Source: Streptomyces sp. ALI-76-A
GTDB taxonomy: Bacteria > Actinomycetota > Actinomycetes > Streptomycetales > Streptomycetaceae
Length of the DNA: 64,000 nucleotides
Assembly (NCBI RefSeq): GCF_030287445.1
Contig: NZ_JASVWB010000002.1
Location: 6,386,001 to 6,450,000, forward strand
Direction: 5' to 3'
A program made the position numbers and the translations under genes. Positions 8,431-17,645 of the stretch are shown one piece after another; position 1 is the stretch's first letter, and each line of letters begins with the position of its first letter. The notes beneath the pieces were generated by a model. The model saw only the letters and a list, made by a program, of their open reading frames with translations, searched no databases and was not told the DNA's origin.

Positions 8431-11400
8431 TCATGCTCGGAGGCGGAGGCCGCGGGGGGTGGCGATGAAACCCGTGCCTTCCAGGAGGGTGCCGATGGGG
8501 GAGGTCAGGGCAGAGGCGCCGTTGACGCGCTCCACGGTGACCGTGCCGAGGGAGCCGGCTTTGGCGGCCGCGGCGAGGGACTCCGCGGCGGCGCGCAGGC
8601 GGGGGTCGTCGGCTGCGGTGCCGTCGGGGTGGGCGGGCCAGGCCAGCAGGGTCTTGCCACCGCGCTCCATGTAGAGCGTCAGCTCGCCGTCGACGAGCAC
8701 CACCAGGGAGCCCGCCTTACGGCCCGGCTTGTGGCCGGCGCCGGTCGGGGGCTCCGGCCAGGGGAGGGCGGCGCCGTACGCGTTCGCCGGATCGGCGGCG
8801 GCGAGGACCACAGCCCGGGAGTCGGGGGCGGGGCGGCGGCCGGGGGTGCCTGGGGCCTCGTACGGGCCGAAGCCGGAACGGGAACCGAGGCCTGGAGCGC
8901 TGCCCGTGTCCGGGCCGGTCGGTGGGGTGAGGTCGCGGGGGGAGGTCCACTCGCTGCGCGAGGTGGGGGAGGGGAAGGGGGGCCAGCCGGCGCCGAAGGC
9001 GGGATCGGCGGGGGTGGTACGGCCGGGGGTCGGGTTCTGTCCGTCGGTGGCGAAAGGGTCGGGTGCGGCGAAGGCGTCCGGGGAGAGGTCGGGGAGGGGG
9101 CCGAAGCTGTCGGGGGTGACGTCGGCGTACGGGGCCGCGGAAGCGTCGGACGCGGCGCCGGTGTGCCGGGCGAAGCCCTCGGTGGCGGCGCCGGTGTGGC
9201 GGTCGGGGCCGTTGGGGGTGGCACCTGGGCGGGGAGGACTGCCGTCGGGCGTGTTGTCCGCTTGGGGGGTGAAGCCGTCGGCCTGGGGTGGCGGCAGGCT
9301 TTCGCCGCGGTCGCGGGCGTTGGCCACCGCGCGGAGGCGGTCGACCGCTCCGTCCATCGCGAACTGGGCGGCGCCGAGTCCCTCCACCACGTAGCCGCGG
9401 CGTGCCTGGCCGCTGTCCTCGAAGGCGGACAGGATGCGATACACGGCGGAGAAGCCTCCTTCCACGCCCTCCGCGGAGACCGCTCCACGGGTCACCACGC
9501 CGTGCCGGTCGAGGAGGACGCGGGCGAGGGCGTGGGCGCGGACCGTGGGGTCGGCCCCGCGGTCCGGGAGCAGGGACCAGCGGCCGGCGACGGTCGGTGG
9601 CCCGCTGCGGGACGCGGGGCGGGCGGCGGCGGTCAGCGAGCCGTAGCGCCCGCGCGGGATGGTGCGCTTGGCGCGGTGGGCGGTGGACCCCGCGGTGCGG
9701 CCCGAGCCGAGCAGGGAACGCAGGGGAGCCAGCGTGTCGTTCGTGAGCCGGCCGGACCAGGCCAGGTCCCAGAGGACGTCGGCCAGTTGGGGATCCGTGA
9801 CGTCGGGGTGGGTGGTGGCGCGGACCTGGTCGGCGATCTGACGGAAGAACAGGCCGTAACCGCCCGAGAGGGCGTCCAGGACGGACTGGTGAAGCGCCGT
9901 CAGTTCCAGGGGATGGGGCGGCGGCAGGAGCAGCGGGGCGGCATCGGCCAGGTAGAGGGAGACCCAGCCGTCCTTGCCGGGGAGGGAGCCGGCTCCGGCC
10001 CAGACGACCTCTCCGGCGGCGGTGAGCTCGTCGAGCATCGCGGGCGTGTAGTGCGCGACACGGGACGGCAGGACGAGTTTCTCCAGGGCGGACGCGGGCA
10101 CGGACGCGCCCTGCAACTGCTCCACGGCCCGCACCAGTCCGTCGATACCGCGGAGACCGTGGCCCTTGCCGATGTGCTGCCACTGGGGGAGGAACTGGGC
10201 GAGGGCGGGCGGAGGCACCGGTTCCAGTTCGTGGCGCAGGGCCGCGAGGGAACGGCGGCGAAGGCGGCGCAGGACGGTCGCGTCGCACCACTCCTGGCCG
10301 ATGCCGGCCGGATGGAACTCACCCTGCACGACCCTGCCGCTCGCCGAGAGTCGCTGGAGGGCGCCCTCGGTGACAGCCACGCCCAGGCCGAAGCGGTCCG
10401 CGGCCATGGCCGATGTGAACGGGCCGTGGGTGCGGGCATAGCGCGCGAGGAGGTCGCCCAGCGGATCCTTGACGGGCTCCATGAACGCCTCGGGTACGCC
10501 GACCGGCAGGGCGGTGCCGAGCGCGTCACGCAGACGGCCCGCGTCCTCGATCGTCGCCCAGTGGTCGGCGCCGGCGAGCCGGACCCGGATCACGCGACGG
10601 GCGGCGGCCAGCTCCTGGGCCCACTGGGGCTCGGCGCCCCGCTCGGCCAGTTCGGCGGCCGTGAGCGGGCCGAGCACGCGCAGGATGTCGGCGACCCCCT
10701 CGGCGTCCTTGACACGACGGTCCTCGGTGAGCCACTGGAGCTCCTGCTCCAGCTCGGTCAGCACCTCGGCGTCGAGCAGCTCGCGCAGCTCCGCCTGGCC
10801 GAGCAGCTCGGCCAGCAGCCGCGAGTCCAGGGAGAGAGCGGCGGCACGACGCTCGGCGAGCGGCGAGTCCCCCTCGTACAGGAACTGGGCGACGTACCCG
10901 AAGAGGAGGGAGCGGGCGAAGGGGGACGGCTCGGGGGTGGTGACCTCGACCAGGCGCACCTTGCGGGACTCCAGGTCGCCCATCAGCTCGACCAGGCCCG
11001 GGACGTCGAAGACGTCCTGAAGGCACTCGCGGACGGCTTCCAGGACGATCGGGAACGAGCCGAACTCGCTGGCCACCTGGAGCAGTTGGGCGGCGCGCTG
11101 GCGCTGCTGCCAGAGCGGGGTGCGCTTGCCGGGGTTGCGGCGCGGCAGCAGCAGCGCGCGGGCGGCGCACTCGCGGAAGCGGGACGCGAACAGGGCCGAG
11201 CCGCCGACCTGGTCGGTGACGACCTGGTCGACCTCGCCCTTGTCGAACACGACGTCCGCCGCGCCGACGGGCGCCTGCTCGGCGTCGAACGCCGTACCGG
11301 CCTTCATCGGCTCCTGGTCGAGCAGGTCCAGGCCCATGAGGTCGGCGTCGGGCAGCCGGAGGACGATGCCGTCGTCGGCGTGCATGACCTGGGCGTCCAT

Positions 11401-13548
11401 GCCGTAGCGCTCGGAGAGCTTGGCGCCGAGGGCCAGCGCCCACGGGGCGTGCACCTGGGCACCGAAGGGGGAGTGGACGACGACCCGCCAGTCGCCGAGT
11501 TCGTCGCGGAAGCGCTCCACGACGATCGTGCGGTCGTCCGGGATGTGTCCGCACGCCTCCCGCTGCTCGGCCAGGTAGGACAGCACGTTGTCCGCGGCCC
11601 ACGTGTCGAGGCCCGCGGCGAGCAGGCGCAGCCGGGCGTCCTCCTTGGAGAGGGAGCCCACCTCGCGCAGGAACGCGCCCACCGCGCGGCCCAGTTCGAG
11701 TGGGCGGCCCAGCTGATCGCCCTTCCAGAAGGGGAGCCTGCCGGGGACACCGGGCGCGGGAGTGACCAGCACCCGGTCGCGGGTGATGTCTTCGATGCGC
11801 CAGGAGCTGGTACCGAGGGTGAAGACGTCGCCGACCCGGGACTCGTAGACCATCTCCTCGTCGAGTTCGCCGACCCGGCCGCCGCCCTTCTTCGGGTCGG
11901 AGCCGACCAGGAAGACCCCGAACAGGCCGCGGTCGGGGATCGTGCCGCCGGAGGTGACGGCGAGGCGCTGGGCGCCGGGGCGGCCGGTGATCGTCCCGGC
12001 CACCCGGTCCCACACCACGCGCGGGCGCAGTTCCGCGAAGGCGTCGGACGGGTAGCGGCCGGCGAGCATGTCGAGGACGGCGGTGAAGGCGGACTCGGGC
12101 AGCGAGGCGAAGGGGGCGGCCCGGCGGACCATGGCGAGCAGGTCGTCCAGCTGCCAGGTGTCCATCGAGGTCATGGCGACGATCTGCTGGGCGAGGACGT
12201 CCAGGGGGTTGGCGGGGACCCTCAGCGACTCGATGGAACCGGTGCGCATACGTTCGGTGACGACCGCCGCCTGCACCAGGTCGCCGCGGTACTTCGGGAA
12301 GACCACGCCGGTGGAGACGGCCCCGACCTGGTGTCCCGCCCGGCCGACGCGCTGGAGGCCGGAGGCCACGGAGGGCGGGGACTCGACCTGGATGACCAGG
12401 TCGACCGCGCCCATGTCGATGCCGAGTTCGAGGCTGGAGGTGGCCACGACGGCGGGGAGCCGGCCGGCCTTCAGGTCCTCCTCGACGAGGGCACGCTGCT
12501 CCTTGGAGACCGAGCCGTGGTGGGCGCGGGCGATGACCTGGGGCGCGCCCTGGGCCGCGCCCGAGCCGCCCATCAGTTCGGCGGGGGCGTGGTGTTCGTC
12601 CAGGGGGCGGCCGGTGGCCCGTTCGTAGGCGATCTCGTTGAGCCGGTTGCACAGCCGTTCGGCGAGGCGGCGGGAGTTGGCGAACACGATCGTCGAGCGG
12701 TGGGACTGGACCAGGTCGGTGATCCGCTCCTCGACGTGCGGCCAGATCGACGGGCGCTCCGCGCCTTCCGAGCCGTCGGCGACCGGGGAACCGCCCAGTT
12801 CGCCGAGGTCCTCGACGGGGACGACGACGGAGAGGTCGAACTCCTTGCCGGACTTCGGCTGGACGATCTCCACCTTGCGGCGGGGCGAGAGGTAGCGGGC
12901 GACCTCGTCGACCGGGCGGACCGTCGCGGAGAGACCGATGCGGCGGGCCGGCCTCGGCAGGAGTTCGTCCAGGCGCTCCAGGGAGAGGGCCAGGTGAGCG
13001 CCACGCTTGGTGCCGGCGACGGCGTGCACCTCGTCGAGGATCACTGTTTCGATGCCGGTCAGCGCCTCGCGGGTGGCCGAGGTCAGCATCAGGAACAGGG
13101 ACTCCGGGGTGGTGATCAGGATGTCGGGGGGACGGGTGGACAGGGCGCGCCGCTCGGCGGCGGGGGTGTCGCCGGAACGGATGCCGACCTTGATCTCCGG
13201 CTCGGGCAGGCCCCGGCGTACGGATTCCTGGCGGATGCCGGTGAGGGGGCTGCGGAGGTTGCGCTCCACGTCGACGGCGAGGGCCTTGAGCGGGGAGACG
13301 TACAGGACGCGGCAGCGCTTCCTCGGGTCCGCGGGTGGGGGTGTGGAGGCGAGCTGGTCGAGGGCGGCGAGGAAGGCGGCCAGGGTCTTGCCGGAGCCGG
13401 TGGGGGCTACGACCAGCACGTCCGAGCCCGCTGCGATGGCCTGCCACGCGCCGGTCTGGGCGGCGGTGGGCGCGTCGAAGGCGCCCGTGAACCAGCCGCG
13501 GGTCGCGGGGGAGAAGCCGTCCAGGGCTCGGTGTGCGGAGCTGACCAT
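8431..13548 (-). CDS. lhr: Large ATP-dependent helicase Lhr
   Basis: SF2 3'-5' helicase of about 1,705 residues, of the long actinobacterial Lhr type, involved in DNA repair. Walker A APTGSGKT at 48-55, DEVH box in VILDEVHAVAGTKRG, then GLSATVRP and RVGRAGHQ (motif VI) mark two RecA-like domains. The winged-helix and Lhr core follow, then a large C-terminal region. Near the end, roughly 8,950-9,290, lies a Pro/Ala/Asp-rich low-complexity stretch before a last conserved domain (KAGSLVVLVDGELTLYMERGG). ATG 13548 is chosen because homology begins at MVSSAHRALDGFSP. A damage-type promoter ends 6 nt before this ATG, which suggests a leaderless mRNA. Confidence 0.95.
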   Translation of the reverse strand: MVSSAHRALDGFSPATRGWFTGAFDAPTAAQTGAWQAIAAGSDVLVVAPTGSGKTLAAFLAALDQLASTPPPADPRKRCRVLYVSPLKALAVDVERNLRSPLTGIRQESVRRGLPEPEIKVGIRSGDTPAAERRALSTRPPDILITTPESLFLMLTSATREALTGIETVILDEVHAVAGTKRGAHLALSLERLDELLPRPARRIGLSATVRPVDEVARYLSPRRKVEIVQPKSGKEFDLSVVVPVEDLGELGGSPVADGSEGAERPSIWPHVEERITDLVQSHRSTIVFANSRRLAERLCNRLNEIAYERATGRPLDEHHAPAELMGGSGAAQGAPQVIARAHHGSVSKEQRALVEEDLKAGRLPAVVATSSLELGIDMGAVDLVIQVESPPSVASGLQRVGRAGHQVGAVSTGVVFPKYRGDLVQAAVVTERMRTGSIESLRVPANPLDVLAQQIVAMTSMDTWQLDDLLAMVRRAAPFASLPESAFTAVLDMLAGRYPSDAFAELRPRVVWDRVAGTITGRPGAQRLAVTSGGTIPDRGLFGVFLVGSDPKKGGGRVGELDEEMVYESRVGDVFTLGTSSWRIEDITRDRVLVTPAPGVPGRLPFWKGDQLGRPLELGRAVGAFLREVGSLSKEDARLRLLAAGLDTWAADNVLSYLAEQREACGHIPDDRTIVVERFRDELGDWRVVVHSPFGAQVHAPWALALGAKLSERYGMDAQVMHADDGIVLRLPDADLMGLDLLDQEPMKAGTAFDAEQAPVGAADVVFDKGEVDQVVTDQVGGSALFASRFRECAARALLLPRRNPGKRTPLWQQRQRAAQLLQVASEFGSFPIVLEAVRECLQDVFDVPGLVELMGDLESRKVRLVEVTTPEPSPFARSLLFGYVAQFLYEGDSPLAERRAAALSLDSRLLAELLGQAELRELLDAEVLTELEQELQWLTEDRRVKDAEGVADILRVLGPLTAAELAERGAEPQWAQELAAARRVIRVRLAGADHWATIEDAGRLRDALGTALPVGVPEAFMEPVKDPLGDLLARYARTHGPFTSAMAADRFGLGVAVTEGALQRLSASGRVVQGEFHPAGIGQEWCDATVLRRLRRRSLAALRHELEPVPPPALAQFLPQWQHIGKGHGLRGIDGLVRAVEQLQGASVPASALEKLVLPSRVAHYTPAMLDELTAAGEVVWAGAGSLPGKDGWVSLYLADAAPLLLPPPHPLELTALHQSVLDALSGGYGLFFRQIADQVRATTHPDVTDPQLADVLWDLAWSGRLTNDTLAPLRSLLGSGRTAGSTAHRAKRTIPRGRYGSLTAAARPASRSGPPTVAGRWSLLPDRGADPTVRAHALARVLLDRHGVVTRGAVSAEGVEGGFSAVYRILSAFEDSGQARRGYVVEGLGAAQFAMDGAVDRLRAVANARDRGESLPPPQADGFTPQADNTPDGSPPRPGATPNGPDRHTGAATEGFARHTGAASDASAAPYADVTPDSFGPLPDLSPDAFAAPDPFATDGQNPTPGRTTPADPAFGAGWPPFPSPTSRSEWTSPRDLTPPTGPDTGSAPGLGSRSGFGPYEAPGTPGRRPAPDSRAVVLAAADPANAYGAALPWPEPPTGAGHKPGRKAGSLVVLVDGELTLYMERGGKTLLAWPAHPDGTAADDPRLRAAAESLAAAAKAGSLGTVTVERVNGASALTSPIGTLLEGTGFIATPRGLRLRA

Positions 13549-13554
13549 GTGTCC

Positions 13555-13577
13555 ATCCTGCACCTCGGCACTGACAA
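13555..13577 (-). promoter_or_regulatory. LexA-independent (RecA-NDp/PafBC-type) promoter of lhr
   Basis: On the minus strand TTGTCAGTG (13577-13569), 8 nt, then CAGGAT (13560-13555). This fits TTGTCRGTG-N8-TANNNT except for the first -10 base. The ATG follows 6 nt later. Confidence 0.65.
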
Positions 13578-14063
13578 TGGCTGTGACCTGCGGGGATGTA
13601 GGCGCCGACGACCGTGCGCCCGGCCCATGTCGCAGGGCGGGATGCGCGGTCGTCGGCGGTGCGCCGGCTGCGGTGTGTGGGCGGCTGGGCCCCGTGGGAG
13701 TGCGTGCGGGGCGTGGGGCGCTGGGTCGCGTGGGGGTGCCTGCCGGTCGTGGGGGTGGGATGCCGCGGCGGCCTGTGCGGGTGCCTTGGGGTGCGTGTAC
13801 GCGTAGCGCGTTCGGTTCGGTGGGGCAGGGCCGCGCCGGGGTCGGTTCGGTGGGGGTCGGGGCGGAGCCTGGGTCGGTTCGGTTGGGGGGCGGGGCCGCG
13901 CCGGGGGTGTCGGTCCTCGGTCGGGCGCGGAATCGGTTGGTCACCGACTGGACCGCGTTGACGCGCCGTCCGCTGCGGGCGGGCACGCCCCGGCACGTCA
14001 CCTTCCCGCAGTCGGCGGCCGGCCCGCTCCGCGGGCGCGTACCGGAGGGCGGACAATGAGGTC
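13578..14063. other. Gap between divergent lhr and araC-like gene
   Basis: No gene seen. It is G-rich on the plus strand. Between 13811 and 13886 a degenerate unit TCGGTTCGGTGGGG occurs three times. GACAAT (14052-14057) lies 6 nt before the AraC start and GGAGG further upstream. Confidence 0.6.
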
Positions 14064-14960
14064 ATGGCGGGTTCGGGTGAGCTGGCGCGGCACTGGCGGT
14101 ACGCCGAGTTGCCCGGGGTCGATCTGTTGCGGGCGCGGTATGTGCGCAAGACCTTCGTGCGGCACACCCATGAGCAGTTCGTCATCGCCGCCATCGCCGA
14201 CGGGGTCGAGGTCTTCCATCATCGTGGGGCCGATCAGTACGCGGGGGCAGGGGCGCTGGCACTGGTCAATCCGGATACGGCGCACACGGGGCGGGCCGGA
14301 GTGCCTGAGGGGTGGCGGTACGGGGCGGTGTATCCGTCGCCGGAGCTGGTGGCGGAGATCGCCGCCGAGACCACGGTGATCCGGGGGACGCCAGGGTTCG
14401 TCCGGCCGGTGCTGGACGATCCGTACGCCGTGGGGCTGGTGCACCAGGTGCTGCGGGCCGCGGAGGAGGGGCACGCGCTGGCCGCCGACACGTTGCTGCG
14501 GGTCGCCGTGACGCGGCTGCTGCGCCTGAACGGTGGGCCGCTGCCGCAGCGCGACGTGCGGACCGCGGGTGCCCAGGTCGCGGCACGCGCGCGGGCCGTG
14601 CTGGAGGAGCGGCTGCTCGAGCCGCCGACGCTGGAGCGGCTGGCCAGGGATCTGGGGACCGGTCCGTTCGCGTTGCTGCGGGCGTTCCGGGAGGCGTACG
14701 GGATGCCGCCGCATGCCTGGCTGACCGATGCGCGGGTGCGGCGGGCGAGGCGGCTGCTGGACGCGGGGACCACACCCGCGGAGGCGGCCGTCGCGGTGGG
14801 TTTCACGGACCAACCGCACCTGAACCGGCACTTCACGCGGATCGTGGGTGTGCCTCCAGGGGCGTACCGACGGGAGCGCAAGAACGTACAAGACGCGCGG
14901 CGGCGGCCGCTCTACCGTCCGGTGGGTGACACAACGGACAGCTCTCGCAGACATACATGA
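14064..14960 (+). CDS. AraC-family transcriptional regulator
   Basis: A 298-residue regulator. The N-terminal half is a cupin-like AraC-binding domain (VRKTFVRHTHEQFVIAAI; ALALVNPDTAHTG). The C-terminal 190-280 region has two HTH units: LERLARDLGTGPFALLRAFRE and AEAAVAVGFTDQPHLNRHFTR followed by GVPPGAYRR. Its 3' end overlaps the azlC gene by about 35 nt, so it most likely controls azlCD. Members of this group often regulate adjacent amino-acid exporters (inference). GACAAT 6 nt before the ATG could be the -10 of a leaderless transcript. Confidence 0.92.
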   Translation: MAGSGELARHWRYAELPGVDLLRARYVRKTFVRHTHEQFVIAAIADGVEVFHHRGADQYAGAGALALVNPDTAHTGRAGVPEGWRYGAVYPSPELVAEIAAETTVIRGTPGFVRPVLDDPYAVGLVHQVLRAAEEGHALAADTLLRVAVTRLLRLNGGPLPQRDVRTAGAQVAARARAVLEERLLEPPTLERLARDLGTGPFALLRAFREAYGMPPHAWLTDARVRRARRLLDAGTTPAEAAVAVGFTDQPHLNRHFTRIVGVPPGAYRRERKNVQDARRRPLYRPVGDTTDSSRRHT

Positions 14961-15672
14961 CGGTGACACCAGGCCCGACTCCGCCGTCGTCAGGGACGCC
15001 CTCGGGGTGGGGGTGGCCGTGGGACTCTCCGGGTTCGCCTTCGGGGTGACCTCGGCGGGGAGCGGGCTCACGCTGTCGCAGACCTGTGCGCTCAGCCTCC
15101 TGGTGTTCACGGGCGCGTCGCAGTTCGCCTTGGTGGGGGCGATCGCGGCGGGCGGGAATCCGCTGACCGCTGCCGCCGGGGCCTTCTTCCTCGGCGTGCG
15201 CAACGCCTTCTACGGGTTGCGTTTGTCGCAGTTGCTCGCCCTCCCGCGCGCGGTGCGGCCGTTCGCCGCCCAGTGGGTCATCGACGAGACGGCGGCGGTG
15301 GCGCTGGCTCAGCCCACGCGGCGGAGCGTGCGGATCGGGTTCACCGTCACGGGGCTCAGCCTGTATGTGCTGTGGAACCTCACCACACTGCTCGGTGCGA
15401 TGGGTGCCGAGGCCATCGGGGACACCGACGCCTGGGGCCTGGACGCCGCCGGGCCCGCCGTCTTCCTGGCGTTGCTGGCGCCCATGCTGAAGACCGGGGT
15501 CGAGCGCGCGGTCGCCGGGCTCGCGGTGCTGCTGGGGCTCGGTCTGCTGCCCGTACTGCCCGCCGGGGTGCCGGTCCTGGCGGCTGGGCTCGCGGCACCG
15601 GTCGTGCTGTGGGCGGAGGGGCGTCGTAGGGGCGCCGGTGACCGTGGCGACGGTCAGGAGGGCGACCGGTGA
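14926..15672 (+). CDS. azlC: AzlC-family branched-chain amino-acid exporter, large subunit
   Basis: Integral membrane protein of about 248 residues, the large subunit of the AzlCD/BrnFE-type exporter of branched-chain amino acids and methionine. Family features are GVAVGLSGFAFGVTSAGSG near 28-46, SLLVFTGASQFALVGAI and AFFLGVRNAFYGL, with multiple membrane spans. The GTG at 14926 is chosen because it begins the conserved region. It lies inside the AraC reading frame, and no clear ribosome site is seen. The stop overlaps the azlD GTG by 4 nt. Confidence 0.88.
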   Translation: MTQRTALADIHDGDTRPDSAVVRDALGVGVAVGLSGFAFGVTSAGSGLTLSQTCALSLLVFTGASQFALVGAIAAGGNPLTAAAGAFFLGVRNAFYGLRLSQLLALPRAVRPFAAQWVIDETAAVALAQPTRRSVRIGFTVTGLSLYVLWNLTTLLGAMGAEAIGDTDAWGLDAAGPAVFLALLAPMLKTGVERAVAGLAVLLGLGLLPVLPAGVPVLAAGLAAPVVLWAEGRRRGAGDRGDGQEGDR

Positions 15673-15977
15673 ACGTCTGGATCGCGATCGGAGTGACCGC
15701 GCTCGGGTGCTACCTCGTCAAGCTCGTCGGGCTGCTCGTGCCCGCCGGTGTCCTTGAGCGGCCTCTCGTGAGGCGGCTCGCCGCGCTGCTGCCCGTGGCG
15801 CTGCTGGCCGCTCTCACGGCCCAGCAGACGTTCGCCGACGGGCGCGAGCCGGCGATCGACGCACGGGCAGCGGGAGTCGCCGCTGCCGCGGTGGCGCTGG
15901 TTCTGCGGGCGCCCTTCCTGGTCGTCGTGGCGGCCGCGGTGGGGGTGACCGCCGGGGTACGGGCGATGGGCGGGTGA
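15669..15977 (+). CDS. azlD: AzlD-family exporter small subunit
   Basis: A 102-residue membrane protein, the usual size for AzlD/BrnE. It has about four hydrophobic segments with the pattern MNVWIAIGVTALGCYLVKLVG, LLPVALLAALTAQQTF and AAVALVLRAPFLVVVAAAVG. It starts with GTG overlapping the azlC stop (GTGA), so the two subunits are coupled. After it comes a 389-nt gap filled with repeats. Confidence 0.9.
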   Translation: MNVWIAIGVTALGCYLVKLVGLLVPAGVLERPLVRRLAALLPVALLAALTAQQTFADGREPAIDARAAGVAAAAVALVLRAPFLVVVAAAVGVTAGVRAMGG

Positions 15978-16050
15978 TCCGCCGCCCGCGCGGGTCCGCC
16001 CGGTCGCACGGGCCGCCCGCGCAGGGCTCCTCGGGCGGCATGTGACAGGG

Positions 16051-16323
<273 letters not shown>

Positions 16324-16366
16324 CGGCCGGACTCGTTAGGTGCCTCGGTCCGGCGGCAGTGGGTCC

Positions 16367-17311
16367 TCAGCGCAGGGGACGGCCGTAGGCCCTCAGGGTG
16401 CGCAGTGCCTCGATCGTCAGCATGGGGCGGGCCTCCAGCGCCGTCCCCGGAGCCCACTGGCGCCAGCGGATCGGCCAGCCGCCGTCCTCCTGCTGCGCGC
16501 CGGCCAGGAAGTCCAGGGAGCGGACCATCTCGTCGTCCGTGAACCACGCGCGCGCGAGCGAGTCCGGCGTCCTCGCGTAGTCGTGCGGGAAGTGGTGCTC
16601 CCCGGGCGCGTAGCCGGGCGCGACCGGGTACGCCTCCAGGCGGTCCGGTTCCAGCGCCGCGAGCCGCTGCTCCCGTACGAGACGGCCCAGACGGTCGGCG
16701 ACCGCCTCCGCGCGCGGGCGGTCGGGAGCGGAGTCCAGGAAGGCCACGGCGGCCCGGATCTCGTACGGGTGGGACTGTTCCAGGGACTCGGCCGACTGCC
16801 AGCAGAAGTCCGTGGCCCTGAACATCCAGGCGTGCCACACCTGGTTGCGGTGCAGCAGCCCCACCACCGGTCCGGTGGCGAGGAGTTCACTCGGCGGGTC
16901 GTCCGGGATCGGGATGAACGGGGCCGCCGGATAGCCGCGCTGACTGGGGTGAATCGCCGGCAGGGCGCCGTCCGGGGTGGTCACCGAGGTCAGATAGCGG
17001 CACACGCGCTCCACGCGTTGTCCGCCGCAGCGTCCGATGGCGTCCAGCACACCCAGGGCGTGGGCGGTGTGCAGCGGCTGGCTGACCGGGCCGCGCAGAT
17101 CGGGCTCCAGCGCGTGGCCGTATCCGCCGTCCGCGTTGCGGTAGGCGTCCAGCGCGGTCTCCACCGGGTCGGAGTCGGCGCCCAGGAAGTGGTACGCGAA
17201 AAGACGCTGCTCCAGCACGCGCGCGGTGAGCCAGACGAAGGACTCGGCGCGGGCGAGCGGGGAGTGCGCCGGGGGCGTCTGGGGGAGTGGGGAAGCTCCT
17301 GTTTCGGCCAT
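16367..17311 (-). CDS. Prenyltransferase/squalene-oxidase-repeat (alpha-alpha toroid) protein
   Basis: A 314-residue protein with terpenoid-cyclase-like repeats. NADGGYGHALEPDLRGP near 60-76 and QQEDGGWPIRWRQWAPG near the end are QW/DGGW-type repeats of the alpha-alpha toroid fold. The DxDD motif of squalene-hopene cyclases is not seen, and the protein is half the cyclase length. It is therefore more likely a toroid-fold protein of unknown function than a terpene cyclase. The function cannot be told from sequence. On the minus strand TACGGT (17324-17319) ends 7 nt before the ATG, fitting a leaderless transcript. Confidence 0.8.
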   Translation of the reverse strand: MAETGASPLPQTPPAHSPLARAESFVWLTARVLEQRLFAYHFLGADSDPVETALDAYRNADGGYGHALEPDLRGPVSQPLHTAHALGVLDAIGRCGGQRVERVCRYLTSVTTPDGALPAIHPSQRGYPAAPFIPIPDDPPSELLATGPVVGLLHRNQVWHAWMFRATDFCWQSAESLEQSHPYEIRAAVAFLDSAPDRPRAEAVADRLGRLVREQRLAALEPDRLEAYPVAPGYAPGEHHFPHDYARTPDSLARAWFTDDEMVRSLDFLAGAQQEDGGWPIRWRQWAPGTALEARPMLTIEALRTLRAYGRPLR

Positions 17312-17391
17312 GCGTCAGACCGTAGGACGAAAAGCGGTCTCGGCAAGTGGTCCCGGCTCAGGCCCACCCTCAGGGGCGGGATACTGGAGTC

Positions 17392-17586
17392 ATGCGGTTG
17401 ACGGTCTTCTGGCAGCGGATGGCGGATCATTTCGGTCCGGACTACGCCGACACCTTCGCGCGCGACCACGTGATGACGGAGCTCGGCGGAAGGACGGTGC
17501 ACGAGGCGCTGAACGCCGGCTGGGAAGCCAAGGACGTGTGGCGTGTGGTCTGCACCGTGATGAACGTTCCGCGCGAGAGGCACTGA
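17392..17586 (+). CDS. DUF3046 protein
   Basis: A 64-residue soluble protein, MRLTVFWQRMADHFG... with DHVMTELGGRTVHEALNAG and DVWRVVCTVMNVP. This is the DUF3046 family, a small actinobacterial protein usually found near recA; its function is unknown. The ATG is chosen because the family begins at MRLTVFW. GATACT (17380-17385) lies 6 nt before it and TGGAG 3 nt before it. It is followed after 59 nt by the AI-2E-family gene. Confidence 0.88.
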   Translation: MRLTVFWQRMADHFGPDYADTFARDHVMTELGGRTVHEALNAGWEAKDVWRVVCTVMNVPRERH

Positions 17587-17616
17587 TCGGTCACAAGATC
17601 GCCGCACGGCAGCCGA

Positions 17617-17639
17617 TTGTCAGTCAGGTGGGCGAGACT
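17617..17639 (+). promoter_or_regulatory. Weak RecA-NDp/PafBC-like promoter before the AI-2E-family gene
   Basis: TTGTCAGTC (17617-17625), 8 nt, then GAGACT (17634-17639); the GTG follows 6 nt later. One mismatch in each half against TTGTCRGTG-N8-TANNNT. Confidence 0.45.
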
Positions 17640-17645
17640 TGCCCC

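Noticed and set aside
8629..13806. A 1,725-codon open frame on the plus strand opposite lhr
   Set aside because: It is the shadow of a G/C-third-position gene on the minus strand; it has Gly/Arg/Val/Leu-rich, low-information protein and lhr has clear motifs.
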